From NCBI GenBank assembly GCA_026786225.1, contig JAJAYN010000165.1:1-7878 (forward strand): DNA of 7,878 nucleotides, written 5' to 3'. Under the pieces are notes generated by a model. That model had not been told where the DNA came from. It did no database searches and saw nothing but the letters and a program-made list of their open reading frames with translations. Of the stretch, positions 1 through 5,762 are shown piece after piece. The stretch's first letter is position 1. Each line of letters opens with the position of its first letter. This stretch comes from Burkholderiales bacterium (GTDB lineage Bacteria; Pseudomonadota; Gammaproteobacteria; Burkholderiales; Usitatibacteraceae). The translations under genes and the position numbers were made by a program.

Positions 1-44
1 GGACTGCCTTTGTTTGTATCAATTGGTTCGGTTTTATAGCTCAT
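1..44 (-). CDS. Start of an unidentified gene (5' end only)
   Basis: Only 14 codons are visible: MSYKTEPIDTNKGS, then the window ends. The start is chosen by a GGAG Shine-Dalgarno (plus positions 53-56) lying 8 bases before the ATG at 44-42. Another in-frame ATG at 50-48 would have only 2 bases after the GGAG, so it is less likely. The gene lies 83 bases downstream of the small basic protein gene on the same strand, so the two may be co-transcribed. The product cannot be identified from this much sequence. Confidence 0.55.
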   Translation of the reverse strand, partial: MSYKTEPIDTNKGS

Positions 45-127
45 GTTCATTTCTCCGGAATGTTGGGATGGTTGTCCAATGCCGCATAGTCTGCGCGGAG
101 CGCTTCAGCGGGCCGCATAGACAATAA

Positions 128-304
128 CTAATGGCTCTTGCGTGTACTGGTCTGCTTACCGACTGCGCGCTTGGTGCTCGTCGCCGATTTGCCGCTCGAT
201 GATTTGTCTTTTCCTTTATCGTTGATCAAACTCATCATGGTTGTCTCGCGTAATTGTTCGCTAATGGGGCCATTGCTGCTTACTGCTTTCTTGCTATTTG
301 GCAT
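128..304 (-). CDS. Small lysine/serine-rich basic protein, 58 aa, function unknown
   Basis: The start is well supported: GAGGAG (plus positions 311-316) lies 6 bases before the ATG, much better than any upstream in-frame alternative. The first half is mixed (MPNSKKAVSSNGPISEQLRE, then TTMMSLINDK). Residues 31-58 are almost entirely K, S, T, G, R, A and Q, with repeated S/T-K/R pairs and no aromatic residue or cysteine. There is no signal peptide or membrane segment. The composition resembles disordered, nucleic-acid-binding tails such as those of histone H1-like bacterial proteins, but I recognise no family, so a nucleic-acid role is only a guess. A longer reading starting near 490 adds residues that look non-coding. 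The next gene on this strand starts 83 bases downstream. Confidence 0.6.
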   Translation of the reverse strand: MPNSKKAVSSNGPISEQLRETTMMSLINDKGKDKSSSGKSATSTKRAVGKQTSTRKSH

Positions 305-565
305 TCGTATCTCCTCAAGAATGAAACAACGGATGGAATCGTTGTCATACGAAAACCATGGCAACGAACCCAGATAGTGAACCCGGTTGCGGTTGCAATC
401 TGTAGGCCCGATTGCGCATTTGCTGTCGGCGGGAGTCCACAGCGCGGGGTGAAGTTGTAGGAGTGGCTCGGTGCATGCTGGACTGCGCATGTACGCGACC
501 AGCGCTCAGTGCAACTTTGAAGAACGCCATTCGGCGGGCATCGCAGACACAAAATTGCCTGAAAG

Positions 566-585
566 CCGCGCCATTGCTGGAGTTT
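566..585 (+). repeat. Dispersed 20-base repeat, copy 1
   Basis: The sequence is CCGCGCCATTGCTGGAGTTT. It matches the reverse complement of 6643-6662 at 19 of 20 positions and matches 7756-7775 directly at 18 of 20. No insertion sequence or inverted partner lies beside this copy. All three copies sit in intergenic DNA. Confidence 0.7.
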
Positions 586-646
586 CATTGTCTTTTGCGG
601 CAGAAAGCGCGTCTGCACCGGCTGCAATATGCGTGTCTTGTGGATG

Positions 647-660
647 CGGCATAATTGCCG
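647..660. promoter_or_regulatory. Small inverted repeat, possible operator
   Basis: The arms CGGCA and TGCCG flank TAAT, 69 bases before the start codon of the substrate-binding protein gene. The position would suit an operator or a short leader hairpin for the transport operon. A 5-base arm is weak evidence, and no regulator gene is adjacent. Confidence 0.2.
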
Positions 661-729
661 GGCGGCAAAATCAAAAGACAAATCCCGCCGCAACACCGCT
701 GGCACCGCATCACCTCACAGGAGAGAACC

Positions 730-1737
730 ATGTTCAATCGCATCAAACTTCTGGCCGCGTCGCTACTCGCCATGGCGTCCATCGCCCTGCCCGCCGCCGC
801 GCAAAACGCCATCTGCTACAACTGTCCGCCCGAGTGGGCAGACTGGGGAACGCAGTTAAAACTCATCAAGGAAAAAACCGGCGTCACCGTTCCGCAGGAC
901 AACAAGAACTCCGGCCAATCGCTCTCGCAACTCGTTGCCGAAAAAGCCAATCCGGTTGCCGACGTCACCTATCTAGGCGTGACCTTCGGCATCCAGGCGA
1001 AAAAAGAAGGCGTGGTCACCAACTACAAACCGGCCAACTGGGCCGACATCCCCGATGGCTTGAAAGATCCCGATGGCGCCTGGTTCACGATCCACTCCGG
1101 TACGCTGGGATTTATGGTGAACGTCGACGCGCTTAAGGGAAAACCAATTCCGAAATCCTGGGCCGATTTGCTGAAGCCTGAATACAAAGGGCTGATCGGC
1201 TACCTCGATCCACCGAGCGCGTTTGTCGGCTACGTCGGTGCAGTGGCGGTGAATCAGGCGATGGGCGGCACCATGAACGACTTCGGCCCGGCCATCAAAT
1301 ATTTCACGCAACTGCAAAAGAACGAACCGATTGTTCCCAAGCAGACGTCCTATGCGCGCGTGCTTTCGGGTGAAATCCCCATCCTGCTCGACTACGATTT
1401 CAACGCCTACCGCGCCAGGTACAAAGACAAAGCCAACGTCGCGTTTGTGATTCCCGCAGAAGGCACCGTCGTGGTGCCGTACGTCATGAGCCTTGTGAAC
1501 AAAGGGCCGAATGCAGCCAATGGGAAAAAGGTGCTCGATTTCGTGATGTCCGATGAAGGCCAGGCCGTATGGGCGAACGCGTATTTGCGTCCGGTGCGTG
1601 CGAGTGCCGTGTCGAAAGAAGCGGCGGCGCGTTTCCTGCCCGCAGCCGAATATGCCCGCGCAAAGACCATCGACTACGCCAAGATGGCTGAGGTACAGAA
1701 GGGGTTTTCTGATCGGTATTTGAAGGAAGTGAAGTAG
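730..1737 (+). CDS. Periplasmic substrate-binding protein of an ABC transporter (335 aa)
   Basis: Captures the substrate outside the inner membrane and hands it to the two permeases encoded next. The start is set by GGAG at 720-723, 6 bases before ATG. Residues 1-24 form a Sec signal peptide (basic start, hydrophobic core, then PAAA), with cleavage expected before Q25. The body looks like the type 2 periplasmic-binding fold of the iron(III)/polyamine/2-aminoethylphosphonate group: PKSWADLLKPEYKG at about 141-154, a YLDPPSAFVGY hinge-type segment at 158-168, and SYARVLSGEIPILLDYDFNAY at 207-227. Length is typical for the group. Odd: mature residues 29 and 32 form CYNC, two cysteines right after the signal peptide; cleavage is not lipobox-like, so a lipoprotein is unlikely. 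First gene of the operon; a hairpin follows the stop codon. The family call is firm, the substrate is not. Confidence 0.9.
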   Translation: MFNRIKLLAASLLAMASIALPAAAQNAICYNCPPEWADWGTQLKLIKEKTGVTVPQDNKNSGQSLSQLVAEKANPVADVTYLGVTFGIQAKKEGVVTNYKPANWADIPDGLKDPDGAWFTIHSGTLGFMVNVDALKGKPIPKSWADLLKPEYKGLIGYLDPPSAFVGYVGAVAVNQAMGGTMNDFGPAIKYFTQLQKNEPIVPKQTSYARVLSGEIPILLDYDFNAYRARYKDKANVAFVIPAEGTVVVPYVMSLVNKGPNAANGKKVLDFVMSDEGQAVWANAYLRPVRASAVSKEAAARFLPAAEYARAKTIDYAKMAEVQKGFSDRYLKEVK

Positions 1738-1748
1738 CGACGCATCAC

Positions 1749-1771
1749 GCCCCCCTTTGGCAAAGGGGGGC
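1749..1771. promoter_or_regulatory. Strong hairpin between binding-protein and permease genes
   Basis: GCCCCCCTTTG and CAAAGGGGGGC form a perfect 11-base inverted repeat around a single G, 11 bases after the binding-protein stop codon. No T-run follows, so it is not a standard intrinsic terminator. In solute-uptake operons, hairpins here commonly protect the upstream message from 3' decay and so keep the binding protein more abundant than the membrane subunits; that role here is inference. It could also be one copy of a genome-wide repeat of the CCCC-CTTTG type. Confidence 0.6.
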
Positions 1772-1810
1772 TTCACTCCCAGTCGGCGAAGGGACGCGAA
1801 TCCATTCCCC

Positions 1811-2638
1811 ATGAAACCCACCCACCGAGAATCCCTCCGCCACATCGTGCTGCTACTGCCGGCACTCACCATCTTCTCAGCCTTCTGGTTGCTGCCGATG
1901 GCGCGGCTGGTTTCCGTCGGTGCCAGCGGCGAGATGGGCGTTTCTGCTTACTGGGCGGTCATAACCGATCCGCGCTATTTCAGTAGTCTCGTTTCCACCA
2001 TCGTGCTTTCCGCGACGGTCACGTTCGCGACCATCATCATTTCGGGTATCACCGGCATGTTCCTGCAGCGCAACCATTTTTTCGGTCGCCGTTTCCTGTT
2101 GGCCACGCTCACCTTTCCGCTCGCATTCCCCGGCGTCGTCGTCGGTTTTATGGTCATCCTGCTGGTCGGCCGCCAGGGTGTGGTTGGCAGTGTGACGGAG
2201 TGGCTGTTCGGCGAGAAGCTGGTGCTCGCCTATTCGATGGCGGGGCTATTTCTCGGCTACCTTTATTTCTCGATTCCCCGCGTCATCCTCACCATCATGG
2301 CCGCCGCCGAAAAACTTGACGGTGCACTCGAGGAAGCGGCGCGCTCACTTGGTGCATCGCCATGGCAAGTGGTCCGCGATGTCATGATCCCCGGCTTGAA
2401 ACCCGCCCTGATTTCTTCCGGCGCCATCTGTTTTGCCACCAGCATGGGCGCGTTCGGGACGGCGTTCACACTGGCCACCAAGATCAATGTTTTGCCGATC
2501 ACCATCTATAGCGAATTCACCAACTACGCCAATTTCTCGCTCGCAGCAGCGCTGTCCATCGTGCTGGGACTCATCACCTGGCTGGCACTGGCATTGGCGC
2601 GGTCGATGGCCGGCTCAACGGTCGCCGCCGCGGCCTGA
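1811..2638 (+). CDS. ABC transporter permease, first subunit (275 aa)
   Basis: One of two inner-membrane subunits forming the transport channel (binding-protein-dependent transport inner membrane component, MetI-like fold). Hydrophobic segments are visible at about 11-30, 58-84, 96-120, 138-162, 203-222 and 243-264, fitting six transmembrane helices. The EAA loop that docks on the ATPase is clear at about 174-200 (EEAARSLGASPWQVVRDVMI, then PGLKPAL). The chosen ATG begins MKPTHRESLR, a normal cytoplasmic leader, but no good Shine-Dalgarno precedes it. A TTG at 1757 is in frame but lies inside the hairpin and adds an unlikely leader. The gene is 73 bases after the binding protein and 43 before the second permease. 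It resembles permeases of the Fe(III), polyamine and 2-aminoethylphosphonate type. Confidence 0.9.
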   Translation: MKPTHRESLRHIVLLLPALTIFSAFWLLPMARLVSVGASGEMGVSAYWAVITDPRYFSSLVSTIVLSATVTFATIIISGITGMFLQRNHFFGRRFLLATLTFPLAFPGVVVGFMVILLVGRQGVVGSVTEWLFGEKLVLAYSMAGLFLGYLYFSIPRVILTIMAAAEKLDGALEEAARSLGASPWQVVRDVMIPGLKPALISSGAICFATSMGAFGTAFTLATKINVLPITIYSEFTNYANFSLAAALSIVLGLITWLALALARSMAGSTVAAAA

Positions 2639-2681
2639 TCCTGCATAGGCGCGCAATGTGGTGTGAGGCACATAGAAAACG

Positions 2682-3482
2682 ATGAAACGCTCCCTGCGCT
2701 TCTACCTTCAACTCGCGTTTACGGTCGTCGTCTGCGCCTTCCTGGTGGTGCCGGTGGTGCTCTCCATCATGGCGGGCGTCACGGAGAATTTCTTCGTTGG
2801 CATCAAGAGTGGCCTCACGTTTCGCTGGGTCGTGGAAGTCTGGACGCTGTACAACAAGACCATCTTTCTCTCGATCGGCATCGCTCTGGCCACACTTGCC
2901 GTGACATTGCTGATCGGCATTCCCGCCGCTTATGTGCTCGCGCGCCGCCAAAACCGCTACACGCGCTGGATCGAAGAACTGATAGTGTTGCCGGTCGCCG
3001 TGCCGGGCCTGGCGACTGCATTGGCGCTGATCCTGCTCTATGGCCAGTTCAGCGGTTTTCGCATCAGCTGGACCTTCATCCTCGTCGGCCACGTGTTGTT
3101 CACGCTGCCCTTCATGGTGCGCTCGGTGCTGGCCGTGATGAGCGCAATCGATTTGAAAACGCTGGAAGACGCAGCGGCCAGCCTCGGTGCAAGTTTCACG
3201 CAACGCTTCTTCCACGTCATCCTGCCCAATTGCCGGCAAGGCATTCTGGCGGGCGCACTGATGGTCGTGACATTGTCGATGGGCGAATTCAATATCACCT
3301 GGATGCTGCATACACCACTGACCATGACGCTGCCGGTGGGTCTCGCCGATAGTTATGCGTCGATGCGCCTCGAAATCGGTTCGGCATACACCATCGTTTT
3401 CTTTATCATGATCATCCCCTTGCTGGTCGCCATGCAGTGGATGAGTGAACCTGCCAAAGTTAAACCTAGATTCCTCAGTTGA
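2682..3482 (+). CDS. ABC transporter permease, second subunit (266 aa)
   Basis: Partner of the preceding permease. It has a hydrophobic first helix (about 8-30), further helices at about 60-86, 100-120, 131-153, 188-205 and 235-252, and an EAA loop at about 161-188 (LEDAAASLGASFTQRFFHVI, then LPNCRQGI). The start has only a distant GAGG, 13 bases upstream, so translation may lean on coupling or reinitiation. The last helix ends near residue 252, so length is normal for the family. Odd: the final five codons and the TGA stop lie inside the left arm of an inverted-repeat element (from 3465), so the present tail PRFLS is probably supplied by inserted DNA. Confidence 0.9.
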   Translation: MKRSLRFYLQLAFTVVVCAFLVVPVVLSIMAGVTENFFVGIKSGLTFRWVVEVWTLYNKTIFLSIGIALATLAVTLLIGIPAAYVLARRQNRYTRWIEELIVLPVAVPGLATALALILLYGQFSGFRISWTFILVGHVLFTLPFMVRSVLAVMSAIDLKTLEDAAASLGASFTQRFFHVILPNCRQGILAGALMVVTLSMGEFNITWMLHTPLTMTLPVGLADSYASMRLEIGSAYTIVFFIMIIPLLVAMQWMSEPAKVKPRFLS

Positions 3483-3698
3483 CCGCTCGTCTAAATCAAT
3501 ATGTGCTTGTTGAATTTGAACACTATCGCTTTCTGCTCAATCACCTTCTGGGTTAGATCGCTACGGGCTTGATTGCACGCTTTTGTGCCTTCCTAGCGGC
3601 GTTGTTCCTCCTAGCAGGGTGGAGCCTGCGTCGTCGTCACGTCTTGCCTGAAAGCCGCAAAAACGCACACGCACACCCGTCCAACCGAGGAATCTAGG
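3465..3698. mobile_element. MITE-like inverted-repeat element inside the operon
   Basis: The left arm CCTAGATTCCTCAGTTG (3465-3481) and the right arm 3682-3698 are reverse complements at 16 of 17 positions, with the outer 12 perfect. Both arms contain CTAG (3466-3469 and 3694-3697), which could be a 4-base target duplication; the element proper would then be 3470-3693 (224 bases). It fills the only large gap in an otherwise compact operon and overlaps the end of the second permease gene. No intact transposase is inside. On the minus strand a short arginine/lysine-rich open stretch (roughly 3552-3638) could be the remnant of a transposase tail, but I cannot identify it. Alternatives are a solo deleted insertion sequence or, less likely, a regulatory inverted repeat. 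Confidence 0.6.
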
Positions 3699-3707
3699 CT
3701 TGAAAAC

Positions 3708-4766
3708 ATGGATAACAACTCAGGTAACCCAGCCAAACTAAACACCGTGGGTATACGGCTCAACGCGTGCGGCAAGACGTTCCCGGATGGCACGCGCGCA
3801 CTCGAGCCGGTTCAACTCGAAATCAATCCCGGCGAAACCGTGGTGCTGCTCGGCCCCTCCGGCTGCGGCAAGACAACCATGCTTCGCATCATCGCGGGTC
3901 TCGAACAACCCGACGCAGGCGGGCAGGTTTTCTTCGGCGAACAGGACGTCACGCCGCTGCCGATCGAGCAGCGCCATGTCGGCATGGTGTTCCAGAGCTA
4001 CGCACTGTTTCCCAATATGAGTGTCGCCGAAAACATCGCATATGGCCTCAAGGTGCGCGGCATGGCCGAAGTGGAAAAGAAACAGCGCGTCGTCGAGATG
4101 CTGTCAATGATGCATCTGGAGAGTTTCGCCGAACGCCGTATCGACCAGCTCTCCGGTGGTCAACGCCAGCGTGTCGCACTTGCGCGCGCACTGGCGGTAC
4201 GCCCACGCGTGTTGCTGCTGGATGAACCGCTCACCGCGCTCGACGCCAAGCTGCGCGAATCGCTGCGCGCGGAAATTGATCGCCTGTTGCGCAGCCTGAA
4301 AATCACCGCCGTCTACGTGACCCACGATCAATCCGAAGCCATGGCGCTGGGAGACCGCATTGCGGTGATGGAAAAGGGTCGCATCGCGCAGATCGGCAGC
4401 CCGCGTGAAATCTACTATCGGCCGGCAACCCGATTCGTTGCCGATTTCATCGGCTCGATGAATCGCGTGCAGGGCATGGTGGACGGCGAAAGCCTGCAGC
4501 TACCCAGCGGCTTGTTGCGCGTTGGTCCGCGTGTGTCGAACGAAGTCTTGTTTCGTCCCGAAGATGTACGCATCGTTTCAAATGGTGAGGCGCAACTGCA
4601 AGCCAAAATCGTCAGCGCATTTTTTCTGGGTGACCACACACGACTCATTCTCGATGTCGGTAACGAACAGACCATCACCGCCGAGACGGTAGACCGCCGG
4701 GAGTTCAAGCCGGGCGATATCGTGCCGATTGCGGTGGACTCAGAAGCCATACTATTTTTGGAATAG
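3708..4766 (+). CDS. ABC transporter ATP-binding protein (352 aa)
   Basis: Cytoplasmic ATPase that powers the two permeases. All motifs are intact: Walker A GPSGCGKT at 49-56, Q-loop glutamine at 96, signature LSGGQRQR at 148-155, Walker B VLLLDEP at 168-174, D-loop ALDA at 177-180 and switch histidine 206. The C-terminal part (about 245-352) fits a TOBE domain, as in the PotA/FbpC/PhnT/UgpC group; these often bind ligand or modulate activity. The ATG lacks a proper Shine-Dalgarno: the nearest GAGG is 17 bases upstream, within the right arm of the inverted-repeat element. The residues before the first conserved strand (about 1-14) are unremarkable. The stop codon is 7 bases before the phosphodiesterase start, so those two genes are surely co-expressed. 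Confidence 0.92.
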   Translation: MDNNSGNPAKLNTVGIRLNACGKTFPDGTRALEPVQLEINPGETVVLLGPSGCGKTTMLRIIAGLEQPDAGGQVFFGEQDVTPLPIEQRHVGMVFQSYALFPNMSVAENIAYGLKVRGMAEVEKKQRVVEMLSMMHLESFAERRIDQLSGGQRQRVALARALAVRPRVLLLDEPLTALDAKLRESLRAEIDRLLRSLKITAVYVTHDQSEAMALGDRIAVMEKGRIAQIGSPREIYYRPATRFVADFIGSMNRVQGMVDGESLQLPSGLLRVGPRVSNEVLFRPEDVRIVSNGEAQLQAKIVSAFFLGDHTRLILDVGNEQTITAETVDRREFKPGDIVPIAVDSEAILFLE

Positions 4767-4773
4767 GGTCACC

Positions 4774-5592
4774 ATGCTTATCTGCCAAATCAGCGACCTT
4801 CATATCAAGACACCGGGCAAGCTTTCTTACCGGGTGGTGGACACGAGCGGCATGTTGCAACGCTGCGTGGACCATATCCTCGCACTCAAAACCAAGCCCG
4901 ACATCGTCGTCGCCACGGGGGACCTCACCGATTTTGGCAGGCCCGATGAATACACCCACCTTCGTGAATTGCTGGCGCCCCTCGCGGTGCCGCTGTACCT
5001 GATTCCCGGCAATCACGATCATCGCGAAAACATGATCGCGGCGTTTCCCGACCACGCCTATCTCACGCAGATGCGACCATTCATTCAGTACGCCATCGAG
5101 GACCTGCCCGTGCGCATCCTCGCGCTTGACACCGTCATCCCGGAAAAAAGCGGCGGAGAATTATGCGCGCAGCGGCTGGCCTGGCTAACAGAAAAGCTGG
5201 CCGCCGCACCGGATCGTCCGACCATCATCATCATGCATCACCCGCCATTCAAAACCTTCATCGGCCATATGGACAAGATTGGTCTGGCGAATGCAGACGC
5301 CCTCAAAGCCATTGTCAGCCGACACCCGCAAGTCGAGCGTGTCCTCTGCGGGCATTTGCATCGACCGATACAGGTGCGCTGGGCCGGCACGCTCGCATCC
5401 ACCACCCCCAGCCCGGCGCATCAGGTCGCGCTAGAGCTGACCGACGACGCCCCATCGCATTTCGTCATGGAGCCGCCGGGATACCAGTTGCACAAATGGC
5501 ATCCCGATTCCGGGCTGGTTTCGCACACCGCATTCATCGGCAAATTCGACGGGCCGTATCCGTTTTACGATGAGGGTGGGTTGATCGATTAG
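4774..5592 (+). CDS. GpdQ-type class III phosphodiesterase (272 aa)
   Basis: Binuclear metallophosphoesterase that hydrolyses phosphodiesters. Relatives of this fold cleave 3',5'-cyclic nucleotides (CpdA-type) or glycerophosphodiesters (GpdQ). The metal ligands are all present: D8 and H10 (SDLH), D50 (GDLTD), N80 with H81 (GNHD), H156 (MHHPP), H194 and H196 (GHLH). As I recall them, these positions match Enterobacter GpdQ almost exactly, and length also agrees (about 274 there). There is no signal peptide, so it acts in the cytoplasm. The ATG is 7 bases after the ATPase stop; AGGG at 4765-4768 is a modest binding site. Being the last gene of a transport operon suggests it processes the imported compound, for instance a glycerophosphodiester or a related organophosphate. 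The enzyme class is firm; the natural substrate is inferred. Confidence 0.9.
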   Translation: MLICQISDLHIKTPGKLSYRVVDTSGMLQRCVDHILALKTKPDIVVATGDLTDFGRPDEYTHLRELLAPLAVPLYLIPGNHDHRENMIAAFPDHAYLTQMRPFIQYAIEDLPVRILALDTVIPEKSGGELCAQRLAWLTEKLAAAPDRPTIIIMHHPPFKTFIGHMDKIGLANADALKAIVSRHPQVERVLCGHLHRPIQVRWAGTLASTTPSPAHQVALELTDDAPSHFVMEPPGYQLHKWHPDSGLVSHTAFIGKFDGPYPFYDEGGLID

Positions 5593-5762
5593 TTTTTTCG
5601 CGCATGGGTCAGGACTTGGCCATCGTAGCCGCAGTCAACAAGGGCCAAGCCGACAGCGATGGCACAGCAAAAAACGGCGCGAAACATCAACGAAGCTGCG
5701 TAACATGGCAAGCCTTCACCCAGAATCCAAACCGGCAGCGCGTTGAAAACACCCACCCACAC
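5589..5762 (-). CDS. Possible small cysteine-containing hydrophobic protein (57 aa)
   Basis: Low-confidence candidate in the gap between the phosphodiesterase and the spermidine-synthase-like gene. A GTG start is preceded at 8 bases by GGAGG, and the frame runs to a TAA that overlaps the phosphodiesterase stop on the other strand. The translation has a hydrophobic middle (about 24-43, including MFRAVFCCAIAVGLALV) that could be one membrane helix, then a polar tail ending HARKN. It overlaps the 5' end of the plus-strand gene by 20 bases, and the frame stays open upstream, both of which argue for caution. I recognise no family. Confidence 0.22.
   Translation of the reverse strand: MWVGVFNALPVWILGEGLPCYAASLMFRAVFCCAIAVGLALVDCGYDGQVLTHARKN

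Larger units (their letters stand above)
305..729. other. Gene-poor region upstream of the transport operon
   Basis: Several overlapping open frames exist on both strands, but none has a good ribosome binding site or a protein-like composition. The region must hold the divergent promoters for the small minus-strand gene and the plus-strand transport operon, but I see no convincing -35/-10 pair for either. It does contain a repeated 20-base sequence (566-585), a 15-base sequence shared with the intra-operon element (555-569), and a small inverted repeat (647-660). Confidence 0.5.

Noticed and set aside
81..120. Direct repeat of GCCGCATAG (81-89 and 112-120)
   Set aside because: Only nine bases and two copies; not enough to call a regulatory or mobile feature.
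471..1136. Plus-strand frame of 221 codons upstream of and across the binding protein start
   Set aside because: It overlaps the binding protein in another frame, has no ribosome binding site and gives an arginine-rich shadow translation.
1757..1810. TTG start 18 codons upstream of the first permease
   Set aside because: The TTG lies within the GC-rich hairpin, has no Shine-Dalgarno and adds an arginine-rich leader not typical of the family.
973..1872. Long minus-strand open frame (299 codons)
   Set aside because: It is antisense to the substrate-binding protein, whose signal peptide, ribosome binding site and family motifs are clear; the antisense translation has no recognisable domain.
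2574..3311. Minus-strand open frame (245 codons)
   Set aside because: It lies opposite the second permease, and its histidine/glutamine/aspartate-rich translation is what the reverse of membrane-helix codons gives.
5590..5600. T-run after the phosphodiesterase stop as an intrinsic terminator
   Set aside because: Six Ts are present, but I found no stable GC-rich hairpin directly before them.
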